Shown: positions 25,838 to 34,530, counted from the first letter of the stretch. The stretch: 64,000 bases of DNA from Paenibacillus sp. Soil766 (GCF_001428105.1 NZ_LMSJ01000008.1:62001-126000); one strand, 5' to 3'. The notes: a model not told the origin generated them from the sequence alone. Numbers and translations are program-made.

Positions 25838-27628
25838 GTGGATAAAATACAATGGATGTCAGTACTGCTTTTTCTCGCAGCGGCGCTAATGGTGTACGTC
25901 GCATTCCTTTCTTACCAGAAACGCCATTTACCCATTGCTAAAACGATGATTCTAATAATGATGGGAGCGGCTTGCTACGCAACAGGCTATGCGGTCGAAT
26001 TGCTTAGCCGAAATCTGTACGAAGTGAAGTTGGCGCTTCAAATTGAATATTTGGGTATTCCTTTCGTCTCTACGCTATGGTTCTTTCAGGTCATTCAATT
26101 TACGGGGACAGCGGCTCGATATCGGAAACGCCTTGCACTGGTCTTATTCGTTATCCCAGCGACTATTTTTTTTCTCCATTTGACTAACGATTGGCATCAC
26201 CTGATCTACAAGAGCTATAACTTGAATGAGGGAGCTTCGCTTCCTTTGTATAAGACGGACAAAGGCCTTGGGTATGAAGTACACACCCTCTATAATTATT
26301 TCGTTATAATGTGCGGTTTTTTTCTGTTTATCCCTATGTACTGGCGGTCTTCTCGGATCGTGCGCAAGCAAGTCATCATTCTGAGTATGGGGGCTGCCGT
26401 GCCCCTGATGTTCAATATGTTATTGTGGTTCGGAGTTGTCGTCGATTTGACACCGTTTGGGTTTGTCGTTTCGGGCGTCGTCTATGTGTGGGGGATTTTG
26501 CGGTTTAATCTGCTTAAGTTTACTCCGCTTGCGTTGACTCAAGTGTTCGACACGATCCGGGATGGCGTCGTCCTGCTCGATTACGAGGATCAAATCGTAA
26601 GTTACAACAGCGCAGCCGAAGAGGTACTTCCTGAACTCGGTTTGACTAAGCATTACCCTGCTTACGTGGGTGAGGTTCTGCCTTCCAGTCCGGAACTGGT
26701 TGAGCACATTCGCACTGCTAGTACCGGAGACGAACGCTTCCCATTCCAAAGATTCCATGCAAACCACAGTAAGCATTATCACTGCAATTTAGCGTTCATC
26801 TACGACTCGGGCGCTCCAATCGGAAAAATATTGATGTTCAATGATATTACGGAATTGAAGGACAACGAGACCCGATTGCGTGAGAATGCCAGACAGCTAT
26901 CTGAGTTGAACACGTTCAAGGACAAGATGTTCACCGTCGTTGCGCATGACATTCGCGATCCGATTGCACTCCTCGTCAGCCTAACTGAACTACTCGGTGA
27001 AGAGCTTGCTGCCTCCGAAGCCCAGCATGCCGAAGTGTTCCGAGAGCTCCAAGGACAAGTGCAGGGTACGTTCCATCTCGTTGAGAATTTGCTCGACTGG
27101 TATCGTAGCCAGAAAGGAAGAGTTGTATTTCGGCCGTTAGACTGGAATTTGCAGCAGGTCGTTCGACAGTCTCTGTCGCTTGCCGGAGCGAAGGCAGGCA
27201 TGAAGCAGATTCGGATGACGGAACGAATCGACGAGAAGCTTGCGGTTAGTGCGGATAAAGAGATGCTGGATCTCATTCTGCGAAATTTACTCTCGAATGC
27301 TATCAAATTTACGGGATTCGGCGGGGTAATTGAGATCGGGGCCGTATTGGAAGGCGATCAGATCATCGTGTCCGTCAGCGACAATGGAGAGGGAATTGAT
27401 GAGAAGACCGCGGAAATGCTGAGTCTGAACGATCAGTTCTTCAAAACGCCGGTCATCGGAGACGATCCTGGGAATATGAGATTTGGACTGGTGCTAGCCA
27501 GTCAATTTGTAAAGATTCATGGCGGCAGCCTCTGGTTTGAGAGCGCAGCCGGAGTTGGGACGTCTTTCTTCTTCACCTTGCCGGGACCTGTTGGTGGTAG
27601 GAAAGATTCTACAATAGAATGGTGGTAA
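25838..27628 (+). CDS. Membrane sensor histidine kinase with 7TM N-terminus and PAS-like domain
   Basis: 596 residues, GTG start behind TAGGAGACAGCT. The N-terminal 220 residues form about seven hydrophobic helices of the 'histidine kinase N-terminal 7TM' type. A PAS-like segment follows (about 228-335, VFDTIRDGVVLLDYEDQI). Then a DHp domain with His near residue 370 (VVAHDIRDPIA) and an ATPase domain with LRNLLSNAIKF, VSDNGEGID and FGLVLASQFVKIHGG. It is a plausible receptor for the peptide exported by the upstream genes. It is separated from the response regulator by only 6 bases. Confidence 0.9.
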   Translation: MDKIQWMSVLLFLAAALMVYVAFLSYQKRHLPIAKTMILIMMGAACYATGYAVELLSRNLYEVKLALQIEYLGIPFVSTLWFFQVIQFTGTAARYRKRLALVLFVIPATIFFLHLTNDWHHLIYKSYNLNEGASLPLYKTDKGLGYEVHTLYNYFVIMCGFFLFIPMYWRSSRIVRKQVIILSMGAAVPLMFNMLLWFGVVVDLTPFGFVVSGVVYVWGILRFNLLKFTPLALTQVFDTIRDGVVLLDYEDQIVSYNSAAEEVLPELGLTKHYPAYVGEVLPSSPELVEHIRTASTGDERFPFQRFHANHSKHYHCNLAFIYDSGAPIGKILMFNDITELKDNETRLRENARQLSELNTFKDKMFTVVAHDIRDPIALLVSLTELLGEELAASEAQHAEVFRELQGQVQGTFHLVENLLDWYRSQKGRVVFRPLDWNLQQVVRQSLSLAGAKAGMKQIRMTERIDEKLAVSADKEMLDLILRNLLSNAIKFTGFGGVIEIGAVLEGDQIIVSVSDNGEGIDEKTAEMLSLNDQFFKTPVIGDDPGNMRFGLVLASQFVKIHGGSLWFESAAGVGTSFFFTLPGPVGGRKDSTIEWW

Positions 27629-27634
27629 AGACGT

Positions 27635-28783
27635 ATGAAAGTGATTGTAGTGGACGATGAGCCAGCGATGCATTTGATTTTGCACAAAATGCTGGATAAG
27701 CTGCCCGGGGTTCATGTTGCGGGTGCTTTTACAGATGCGCTGTCCGCAGCCACCTTCTTAAGTGGGAACGACGATATCGGCCTGGCTTTAGTAGACATCT
27801 CGATGAAGGGCGAGAATGGGATGGAGTTTGCCGCCAAGGTGGAAAAATCCGGTTCTGCCACGCAAGTCGTCTTCATCACGTCTCATAAGGATTTCGCTCT
27901 AGAAGCTTACGAACTGTCTGTCTTGGATTATTTGGTCAAGCCGGTTTCCAAGGAGAGGCTGCAGCGGACGGTAAATCGTGCGCTCTCGAACTGGCAGCTA
28001 TTGCAACTACGGCCACTGCAAGTTCCGGCTTCCCAGGATGTGAGTCAGATCGTCATAACGGCGCTCGGAGACTTCGCTGTTAGAAATGAAGCAGGCCGCG
28101 TAAAGTGGATCTCTCGAAAGTGCACAGAGCTGTTTGCTTACCTGGTTCTTTATCATGGCAAACGTATTCCTCGTTCGAGACTCATTACAGATATTTATGG
28201 AGGCATGGATCAAAAGGGTGCGGAGAATTATTTGAATACGACAGTTTATCAATTGCGCAATTCTTTGGAACCTCTCGGCATGCGTGGGATTGTAAGATCG
28301 GAGAACGATGGCTACGCGCTCGAATTGAAGGATCCCTTTATTGATTATGTGGAATTCGAAAAACAAGTGAAGAAGCTGGAATCCATTGACGCTGGGAATG
28401 TCGATAGAGCAGTGCAAATTGAACGGCAATATACCGGAGATCTGTTTGGAGACAAATCCTATTTGTGGGCTATTGACGAAATGGAGCGCTATGCAAAGTT
28501 GTACGATTCATTTTCAATAAAGCTTGCCACAGCACTTATTTCCTTGCGGGATATGACCGCTGCCTCTAAGCTGCTGCTCAAGCTAAAAGAACGCAATCCA
28601 TTTGACGAATCTGTCATATGTCTTCTTATGACGATATGCGAGCAGACCGGGGACAGAAAAGGATTGACCGCACTGTATACCGGCTATGCTCGGCTTCTCA
28701 GTCTAGAGCTTGGCATTCGTCCTTCCGAGGAGCTGATTCAGCAGTACGAGTTGTTGGTAAGCCTATTTTCCGGCAGAAAATAA
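27635..28783 (+). CDS. Response regulator with winged-helix and SARP/BTAD-type output
   Basis: 382 residues. Receiver domain (1-115) with the acidic pair VDDEP, phospho-acceptor Asp near residue 54 (LALVDISMKG), conserved Thr/Ser (FITSHKD) and Lys (LDYLVKPVS). Then an OmpR-like winged helix (about 140-240, SRKCTELFAYLVLYHGKRIP) and a helical BTAD-like repeat domain (about 245-380, ending SLELGIRPSEELIQQYE), the layout of SARP-type regulators. It partners the preceding kinase and is the likely transcriptional output of the peptide module. Candidate targets are the precursor promoter and the module itself. Confidence 0.9.
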   Translation: MKVIVVDDEPAMHLILHKMLDKLPGVHVAGAFTDALSAATFLSGNDDIGLALVDISMKGENGMEFAAKVEKSGSATQVVFITSHKDFALEAYELSVLDYLVKPVSKERLQRTVNRALSNWQLLQLRPLQVPASQDVSQIVITALGDFAVRNEAGRVKWISRKCTELFAYLVLYHGKRIPRSRLITDIYGGMDQKGAENYLNTTVYQLRNSLEPLGMRGIVRSENDGYALELKDPFIDYVEFEKQVKKLESIDAGNVDRAVQIERQYTGDLFGDKSYLWAIDEMERYAKLYDSFSIKLATALISLRDMTAASKLLLKLKERNPFDESVICLLMTICEQTGDRKGLTALYTGYARLLSLELGIRPSEELIQQYELLVSLFSGRK

Positions 28784-28881
28784 ATAATTTCGTCAAATAA
28801 TAAAAACGCGTAAGCTGCCGGTGATTACGATGATTAAAAACCAACATGTAGCTTGTGTCAGAAGGAAATAAGACCTAGTGA

Positions 28882-28980
28882 CGGGGATATAATGAGAACA
28901 GAATCAAAAGGGGCGACATCATTGCCTTGGCTGCATTCGGCGGCGGACTTGGTTGGGGTTCTGCATTGTTTCAGAATTAA
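28882..28980 (+). pseudogene. C-terminal remnant of a 3-oxoacyl-ACP synthase III (FabH-like)
   Basis: One frame reads ENRIKRGDIIALAAFGGGLG followed by WGSALFQN and a stop, which matches the conserved C-terminal strand and loop of FabH-type enzymes (GDxxxLxxFGGGLxWG). The frame is blocked by a TGA immediately upstream, so only the last 30 or so codons survive. It forms the right border of the peptide module. Confidence 0.65.
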
Positions 28981-28982
28981 CG

Positions 28983-29028
28983 AAAAAGCGGGATTAATCG
29001 GAGAAATGCCGATCATCCCGCTTTTTTA
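28983..29028. terminator. Bidirectional terminator
   Basis: AAAAAGCGGGAT / ATCCCGCTTTTT stem with an inner TCG/CGA pair and T-runs on both strands. It serves the response regulator side and the convergent transducer gene. Confidence 0.88.
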
Positions 29029-29029
29029 T

Positions 29030-30481
29030 CTATTGCTTTTCAGACAGCAATTTCTCCAAATCGGAAATTAAGGTCTCCAATTGGTTAAAGCTGGCCGAAA
29101 TGTCTTGCACTTTTTCTTTTTGCTCCTCCATGCTTGCCAGGATTTCTTCAGTAGACGCACTGGATTGTTGGACGACATTGGAAATACTGGCCACTTCTTG
29201 CACAATATGCTCGGACGACGATTTGATTTGCGATGCTTTCTCCATGACATCAGCCGATTGGGTTTTTAATAAATTCGTATTGTTCGAAATCTGTTGAAAG
29301 AACGTTTCTGTCTCTACTACAGAGGTTTTGCTTTCGTCGAGCGCTTGCTTGCCCTCTTTAATTTTTGCTGTAAGCTCCTGGGATTTCAACTGGATCGCTT
29401 GCAGGATCGAAGAGATTTCCGTTGCCGCGACATGCGAATGTTCGGCCAATTTTCTGACTTCGCTGGAGACGACGGCAAAGCCGCGACCGTGCTCGCCAGC
29501 TCTTGCCGCTTCAATCGCTGCGTTCAAGGCAAGCAAATTCGTTTGATTGGCAATATCCGATATGGTAGAAAGAATGGTGCCGATCTCATGGTTTTGTACT
29601 TCTAATTCATTCATGGAAGCAACGGTATCTTCCACGATCCGGTTCACATCATGAATTTTAGCCGTCAAGTTCTGGATTTTTTCGTTACCCTGCATCGTAA
29701 TTTCTGTCGTATGTACAGCCAGTTGGCTCATTTTGGAGGCACTGCCGGACACGGTATTGATATCTTGATGATTCGATGTCATCGTATCTGAAATTTCCGC
29801 CACGCTGGAGGCTTGCGTTTCGATGCCTTGACATACCTCCGAAAAACCAATAGTGACCTCTCTGGTAATACGATCCGTTTGCTCGACATTTTTCCGAAGC
29901 CCGTTGTTGAACCGGCTCAGGCTTTGAACAGCTTTTTGTACGTTTTGCAGCATATATTCGGTGTGTTTGTTGGCGTCAATAATCTCGGTAAATCGCTTCT
30001 CCGCTTCCATGAATACTTTTTGATTAAGCCGCGATGCGAAAATGAGTACAACTGCGGTTATTACAATCCCTGCATTTGCCGAAAATAACGTTTGCGAATC
30101 AACAGTATGATTTGCAATCAGCCAAAAGTTCAAATTCAAGACGGAGAGGATCGAGTAAATTAAAATCGGTCGAGCAACCGGATAGATCATGAATATTGAA
30201 ATAAATGCGACCATAGATGGGATATCGAGCTTTTTGCTGCTGAGCGTGACCAATAGTATGAAAATAGCCGCAAGCAGGAAATAAGGCACCTGATGAATAA
30301 GTACTTTCTTAAAATTGCAGCTAAAAATTGCTGCAGACGCAATCAATAGGATGAAAAAGGAAATCCAGTTGAGCAAGTTGTGATCTAACAAAACATTCAA
30401 CAATCCGATCACAGTCAAAAAACTAATTAACCAAAAAGCTAATTTATTACGTTTTAAGATTAATTCATCAAAGCGGTTCAT
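29030..30481 (-). CDS. Methyl-accepting chemotaxis-type transducer with six-helix membrane sensor
   Basis: 483 residues from the ATG at 30481 ([12 protein letters not shown]), preferred because AAAGAGGG lies 6 bases upstream; an alternative start at 30529 adds 16 residues. About six hydrophobic helices (residues 15-165) replace the usual periplasmic ligand domain, with no HAMP domain obvious. A long coiled coil follows, with the hairpin tip [20 protein letters not shown] conserved for CheA/CheW contact. It probably senses a membrane-associated or intracellular state. It is convergent with the peptide module and not part of it by strand. Confidence 0.9.
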   Translation of the reverse strand: MNRFDELILKRNKLAFWLISFLTVIGLLNVLLDHNLLNWISFFILLIASAAIFSCNFKKVLIHQVPYFLLAAIFILLVTLSSKKLDIPSMVAFISIFMIYPVARPILIYSILSVLNLNFWLIANHTVDSQTLFSANAGIVITAVVLIFASRLNQKVFMEAEKRFTEIIDANKHTEYMLQNVQKAVQSLSRFNNGLRKNVEQTDRITREVTIGFSEVCQGIETQASSVAEISDTMTSNHQDINTVSGSASKMSQLAVHTTEITMQGNEKIQNLTAKIHDVNRIVEDTVASMNELEVQNHEIGTILSTISDIANQTNLLALNAAIEAARAGEHGRGFAVVSSEVRKLAEHSHVAATEISSILQAIQLKSQELTAKIKEGKQALDESKTSVVETETFFQQISNNTNLLKTQSADVMEKASQIKSSSEHIVQEVASISNVVQQSSASTEEILASMEEQKEKVQDISASFNQLETLISDLEKLLSEKQ

Positions 30482-30799
30482 CCTTTGCCCTCTTTCCGAT
30501 ACATGGTGTTTTGTCATCTGGATGTTCATATCGAAATCCCTTACCGACGAATATTCTATACCAAAAATAATAACTCCTCTTTATTCCATTCCATAGGCGT
30601 GTGCTAGTATATTCCATGGAGTATTATGGATTGGGAAATATATAAAATTATGGAAGTGTAAGTGCTCCCACTAAATACTTGCATGATTATTAGATGAGTC
30701 GCGCAGCATGGAGACGCGGAAGAGGTGCAAGTAAGATGATGACGAAATATAGTAAATGGGCAATTCATAAACTATTTTTGTAAGTACAGCGGGGGAAAT
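30482..30799. other. Intergenic region, start of the accessory zone
   Basis: 318 AT-rich bases with no supported gene. ATTCCAT occurs several times near 30580-30640. No clear promoter for the following kinase was identified beyond AT-rich tracts. Confidence 0.4.
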
Positions 30800-31303
30800 A
30801 TGAAAAAAGTTTATATAATCGGAATTGTAGCCAGTGGCAAGACAACACTTGCGAAGCAACTATCGAATAAAAGAAATATTCCCTGGTATGAGTTGGATAG
30901 TATAGTTCATCATATAACGGAGACTGGGAGATTTAAGCGTACAGCCGCAGAGCAGGTTGAGGTTATTAGGGAAATTGATAAAAATGGTACTTGGATATTT
31001 GAAGGAACCGACCGCGAATCCTATCGTTGCTTATATGAAATGGCTGATACAATCATTTTTCTAGACACACCACTGTGGAAGCGGAGAATTAGAATCCTAA
31101 CGCGGTTCTTCAAACAAAACCTTGGTATTGAAAAATGTCTTTATAAACCTGATATTACCATGTTAAAAATGATGTACAAATGGACACATGACTTTGAAAG
31201 TAGTAGACCAGAATTTGAAGCAAAGTTACATTTATATAAAAATAAAGTAATTAGACTTTATGATAATAAAAACTTGGATTTCGATCAGCCTTTGCTCAAC
31301 TAA
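30800..31303 (+). CDS. Small P-loop nucleoside/nucleotide kinase-like protein (FlaR/topology-modulation type)
   Basis: 167 residues, ATG behind AGCGGGGGAAAT. Walker A GIVASGKTT at residues 8-16, a LID-like basic segment (WKRRIRILTRFF) and a partial Walker B (TIIFLDTP). Proteins of this type are annotated as adenylate kinase-related or 'topology modulation' proteins, and the substrate is unknown. Its stop codon TAA lies inside the first copy of the accessory-zone hairpin repeat (31292-31322). Confidence 0.8.
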   Translation: MKKVYIIGIVASGKTTLAKQLSNKRNIPWYELDSIVHHITETGRFKRTAAEQVEVIREIDKNGTWIFEGTDRESYRCLYEMADTIIFLDTPLWKRRIRILTRFFKQNLGIEKCLYKPDITMLKMMYKWTHDFESSRPEFEAKLHLYKNKVIRLYDNKNLDFDQPLLN

Positions 31304-31322
31304 CGGGCAGGTTAGTGCAACA
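31292..31322. repeat. Accessory-zone hairpin repeat, copy A
   Basis: TTGCTCAACTAAC, spacer GGGCAG, GTTAGTGCAA: an imperfect inverted repeat overlapping the 3' end of the kinase gene. The core CTAACGGGCAG recurs at 32914, 41767 (as CTAATGGGCAG) and 52486 (as AAACGGGCAG). Confidence 0.6.
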
Positions 31323-31361
31323 TAAATAATCCCCCATTCGTCTTGAGATAGGGGGGATATA

Positions 31362-31889
31362 ATGAAACGATGGAGAATGTATTTAGTATTTTTACTATTG
31401 TTCTTGGTTGCATGTAATAAAGAAAAAGATGCATTGCTTGAAGGTATCGAAGAGTTAAACGTGGTAACACAAAATGTAAAAACTAAGGATTTCGTGCTTG
31501 AGGTGACAACACCAACTGTTATCAGAAATGGCGAAATACTAAAAGTAAAGGCCAGTTTGAAATATACTGGTAATAAAAACGTTAAACTATCTTACGGGGA
31601 TCCAATCATCCGTTTTTCATTTACAGGCAGTAATTATAGCAGAGCATATACTAGCCTAGGTTATGTAGGTGAAATAAACCCGGGTAAAACGTTTGAGGTT
31701 GAAGATGAGTTCAAAGTAAGCCAGTCCGGGGAACAAATCTTAACGGTTAGAACTACTGAGATTGATATTAACAATGTGCCCGTTGAAGGGGTTGGAAATG
31801 AACCGTACTTAAAAGATAGCTTGTCGTTACGTAGTATTGAAATTGAAAATAGCAAGTTATCACATGCAATTGAAGTTCTGGTTAAGTAA
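31362..31889 (+). CDS. Lipoprotein of unknown function
   Basis: 175 residues, ATG behind AGGGGGGATATA. Signal peptide and lipobox MYLVFLLLFLVACNKEK, then a beta-rich domain (TTPTVIRNGEILKVKASLKY, GEINPGKTFEVEDEFKVSQS) like the Ig-fold lipoproteins common in Paenibacillus. It is membrane-anchored on the outside. It is followed 8 bases later by copy B of the hairpin repeat. It shares organisation, but not obvious sequence, with the lipoproteins at 33974 and 51060. Confidence 0.8.
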   Translation: MKRWRMYLVFLLLFLVACNKEKDALLEGIEELNVVTQNVKTKDFVLEVTTPTVIRNGEILKVKASLKYTGNKNVKLSYGDPIIRFSFTGSNYSRAYTSLGYVGEINPGKTFEVEDEFKVSQSGEQILTVRTTEIDINNVPVEGVGNEPYLKDSLSLRSIEIENSKLSHAIEVLVK

Positions 31890-31899
31890 GATGACCATT

Positions 31900-31928
31900 A
31901 CGTTAACGGAACACGATAGTTCAATAAG
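31900..31928. repeat. Accessory-zone hairpin repeat, copy B (left half)
   Basis: ACGTTAACGGAACACGATAGTTCAATAA: the CTAACGnnnGAAC...ATAGTTCAA half-unit just after the lipoprotein stop. Confidence 0.5.
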
Positions 31929-31963
31929 AGCAGCGCGGCATTGAAGGGTGATTTAAAAGAATT

Positions 31964-31993
31964 TGACACCTTATTTTTCAAGGTGATATACTG
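31964..31993 (+). promoter_or_regulatory. Sigma-A promoter of the nucleotidyltransferase gene
   Basis: TTGACA at 31964-31969, 18-base spacer, TATACT at 31988-31993. It is the best-matching promoter in the window. Confidence 0.75.
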
Positions 31994-32000
31994 CCGTAAT

Positions 32001-32016
32001 ACCCATTAGCATGGGT
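32001..32016 (+). promoter_or_regulatory. Small palindrome in the 5' leader of the nucleotidyltransferase
   Basis: ACCCAT TAGC ATGGGT, a perfect 6-bp stem located just after the presumed transcription start and before the ribosome binding site. It could be an operator or an RNA-stabilising hairpin. Confidence 0.5.
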
Positions 32017-32041
32017 CTATTTTCGAGAGGTGATAAGTCTT

Positions 32042-32830
32042 ATGTTACCTATTCACCAGCAATTCATTAATAAAGCTATCGGAAGAATCCGTCAGGATGG
32101 GCGCCTCACGGGGCTACTTGTCGGAGGCTCCGCCATTCGCGGGACCATGGATGCATACAGTGATCTAGATTTAATCATTGTATATGATATTGCATTCAAG
32201 GAAGAGATAATGGAGCAACGCATTCGAATCGCCAATTCGTTTGGCAGCTTGCTTTCATCTTTCACCGGCGAGCATGTAGGTGAACCTCGGTTGGTAATCT
32301 GTCTGTATGGGCCTCAACCGCTCCATGTCGATTTGAAGTTCATCTCCACATCAGAGCTGGCAGTACGAGTTGAGAATCCGCTTGTGCTTTGGGATCGCGA
32401 CAATTCGCTACGTTCAATCATCAACGAGACATTACCTTCGTACCCTACTCCTACTCCTCAATGGATGGAGGATCGATTCTGGGTATGGGTACATTATGGA
32501 GCAACGAAATTAGGTAGAGGCGAATTATTCGAGTTCATTGATTTGCTATCATATATGCGAAGTGCCGTGCTTGGGCCATTAATACTTATGAATATCGGGC
32601 TTATTCCGTCTGGAGTACGTAGGCTTGAGCAATATGCCGCTCACGAAATGGATGAGCTTAAAGAGACGCTTCCGCTCCACAACGCCTCAAGTTGTTACCA
32701 TGCGATGAAAGTCTCTATAGAGATCTATAGAAGATTGCGTCAAGATATCGAAGGACTGATACGCAAGGAAGAAGCTGAGCAAGCTGCAATAGCATATCTC
32801 GATTCGGTATACGATAGCGTGCGAAAATGA
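32042..32830 (+). CDS. Nucleotidyltransferase-domain protein (kanamycin-nucleotidyltransferase-like fold)
   Basis: 262 residues from the ATG at 32042, behind GAGAGGTGATAAG; a GTG four codons upstream is the alternative. The Pol-beta-type active site is intact: GLLVGGSAIRGTMDAYSDLDL (GS then D-x-D), with the third acidic residue in LHVDLKF. The C-terminal half is helical, as in aminoglycoside nucleotidyltransferases and related DUF4037-like proteins. The substrate is unknown, so antibiotic modification is possible but unsupported. It has its own sigma-A promoter and is followed by a complete copy of the hairpin-repeat unit. Confidence 0.8.
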   Translation: MLPIHQQFINKAIGRIRQDGRLTGLLVGGSAIRGTMDAYSDLDLIIVYDIAFKEEIMEQRIRIANSFGSLLSSFTGEHVGEPRLVICLYGPQPLHVDLKFISTSELAVRVENPLVLWDRDNSLRSIINETLPSYPTPTPQWMEDRFWVWVHYGATKLGRGELFEFIDLLSYMRSAVLGPLILMNIGLIPSGVRRLEQYAAHEMDELKETLPLHNASSCYHAMKVSIEIYRRLRQDIEGLIRKEEAEQAAIAYLDSVYDSVRK

Positions 32831-32845
32831 TATCTTGTTGCATAG

Positions 32846-32955
32846 ACTCTAACGGGACACAATAGCTTAATAAAGACACCACGGCAGCCCATCCATAATC
32901 GGCTGCCGTTTCCATGCTAACGGGCAGTTTTTTTTCAATGGGCTAACTAGTTTAA
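32846..32955. repeat. Accessory-zone repeat unit, copy C (complete, with terminator hairpin inside)
   Basis: Left part CTCTAACGGGACACAATAGCTTAATAA, then a hairpin CGGCAGCC / GGCTGCCG (32882-32911), then right part GCTAACGGGCAG and a T-run, ending near GGGCTAACTAG. About 110 bases. The internal hairpin with the T-run can also end transcription of the nucleotidyltransferase. Confidence 0.65.
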
Positions 32956-33052
32956 ACGAAATTTAATGTTACAAAAAAAGGAAAATGGTTATTGATTAAA
33001 GAATACGTGAGGGTGATAATACACTTTTAAAACCTCAATAGGATGTGTTAAC

Positions 33053-33757
33053 ATGGCGAGTAGTTCAAATCAAGATTTGGAAGACTTTATCAATTACACC
33101 TCATGGTTTGTTAAGCCGGGCGACCAAGTATCATTCTCCCAAACGATCCAAGGAAGAGATTTCTTTCATCTTTCGATCGCGTTCACAAACTTATTCCCTA
33201 CACTCAGCGAATTGTTGTGGAACTCACGAGTCACCGAGCTTCAGATCAACCATGAACCTTATCAATTATTGGGTTGGACGGACCATCAGGGAGAGTCCTT
33301 TGGATGGCTTGTGAAACCACCTGTAACGGTAGTAGATAAACCGCTTTGTCCAGAACATCGGACATTGTTAGCCCATTTCGGTGGAATCACGGAACGATGG
33401 AATGAGACGGAAGACAGCTGGCTCTGTAATTTAAACTCAGCGCTCACCTATCAAGAGGCGGAGGAAGGCTTCCAGGGGTGGGAATCCTATATCGGAGAGG
33501 TGTGCAGCGATGAGGGGGTCTTGTGCGAGATAAAGCCTATCGATTACATTGCGTTTGCCTTTGAAGCCAATGGCAATCTGACATTGTATTGTAAGGCGGA
33601 CTCGTCCGTCATAATGATCGCGCATGATCACTGTTTTGAGCATATCACACCTCTGGAAGGATATCCGGAGTATACGGTCTACACCATTAACGATTGTTTC
33701 CAATTTGTCACTTGGGTCGAGAACGTCGCTAAACAAGAAATCTGTAGATTGAATTAA
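33053..33757 (+). CDS. Hypothetical protein, possibly SUKH/SMI1-like
   Basis: 234 residues, weak ribosome binding site (AGGATG). No signal peptide or membrane helices; acidic and Trp-rich. The arrangement FHLSIAFTNLFPTLSELLWN and a C-terminal YIAFAFEANGNLTLYCKADS faintly recalls SMI1/KNR4 (SUKH) immunity-type proteins, but no diagnostic motif is certain. It is a stand-alone gene with a GGCTGCCG/CGGCAGCC terminator hairpin 100 bases downstream. Confidence 0.65.
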   Translation: MASSSNQDLEDFINYTSWFVKPGDQVSFSQTIQGRDFFHLSIAFTNLFPTLSELLWNSRVTELQINHEPYQLLGWTDHQGESFGWLVKPPVTVVDKPLCPEHRTLLAHFGGITERWNETEDSWLCNLNSALTYQEAEEGFQGWESYIGEVCSDEGVLCEIKPIDYIAFAFEANGNLTLYCKADSSVIMIAHDHCFEHITPLEGYPEYTVYTINDCFQFVTWVENVAKQEICRLN

Positions 33758-33860
33758 TTAAAATGTTTCGAAATACCTTAATCCCATGTGGTTTTTGGGC
33801 AACTATTGGACAAACTTAATTGAGATAATGGTGAACGATTTTTCAATACTCAGCAATAGG

Positions 33861-33888
33861 AGGCTGCCGAAACGATCGGCAGCCTTTC
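33861..33888 (+). terminator. GC-rich hairpin terminator (same payload hairpin as the repeat units)
   Basis: AGGCTGCCG / CGGCAGCCT with TTTCGC tail, followed by AAACGTGCAG, a degenerate form of the repeat's right half. Confidence 0.7.
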
Positions 33889-33973
33889 GCTCACCAAACG
33901 TGCAGATATCGTAACAATTCCGTACCTTTTTACGTCAGTAGAAATTAGTCTTATAACACAAAAGGGGATTTGG

Positions 33974-34429
33974 ATGAAAAAAATAATGATTTGTATTAGT
34001 ATCGTTATTTTAATTCTTACAGGTTGCAACGGCGGGAAAGATTGCTCAAATAAGAACACCAAGTGTGTTGAGGATTGGAACAATAAAGATGTTAAAGAGA
34101 TTACTATATACAAAAAAGATTCTATGGGAAATAAGGGAGTCACAGGCATCGTCCAGGAACAAAAGAAAATAGATACATTTCTGAAAGCAATGCAGACGGC
34201 AGAGTCTATACCTGGCGATCTTAAAGTTAGCCCTCCCGACTACGAGGCTGAAATAGTATTAAAGGATAACAAAATGGCTTCTTCTCTTTTTCAGCTATGG
34301 CTCCCCTCAGAAAGTGACGGAATGATAGTGTATTTGAAAAATACCAGTCAGGGCAATAAACTGACAATTGAGCAGAATAAAGAAATTAAGGCTATTATAG
34401 AGTCCGTTAGGATTCATCCATCGAAATGA
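33974..34429 (+). CDS. YhfM-like lipoprotein of unknown function
   Basis: 151 residues, ATG behind AAAGGGGATTTGG. Lipobox IVILILTGCNGGKDC. The C-terminal two-thirds (VKEITIYKKD..., FQLWLPSESDGMIVYLKN..., KEIKAIIES) has the layout of the YhfM-type beta domain in which a compact strand pair precedes a terminal helix. It is extracytoplasmic and membrane-anchored. It is followed by repeat copy D and a terminator. Confidence 0.75.
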   Translation: MKKIMICISIVILILTGCNGGKDCSNKNTKCVEDWNNKDVKEITIYKKDSMGNKGVTGIVQEQKKIDTFLKAMQTAESIPGDLKVSPPDYEAEIVLKDNKMASSLFQLWLPSESDGMIVYLKNTSQGNKLTIEQNKEIKAIIESVRIHPSK

Positions 34430-34460
34430 ACATTGTATTGTCTTAAAAAAACTGGTAGCT

Positions 34461-34530
34461 TATTCAACTAACTGGGAACGTTAGAACAATACCAAGAGAC
34501 TGCCGGGTACGAAATGGCAGTCTCTTTAAA
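34461..34530. repeat. Accessory-zone repeat, copy D, with terminator
   Basis: TATTCAACTAACTGGGAACGTTAGAACAATA followed by AGAGACTGCC / GGCAGTCTCT (10 bp, 34495-34525) and TTTAAA. Confidence 0.6.

Noticed and set aside
28882-28980. Reading the Gly-rich ORF after the response regulator as a second secreted peptide
   Set aside because: There is no ribosome binding site or start, a TGA lies directly upstream, and the sequence matches the conserved end of FabH-type enzymes.
33053-33757. Calling this gene a SUKH immunity protein and its zone a polymorphic-toxin immunity array
   Set aside because: The resemblance is faint and no toxin, LXG or RHS gene is present nearby.
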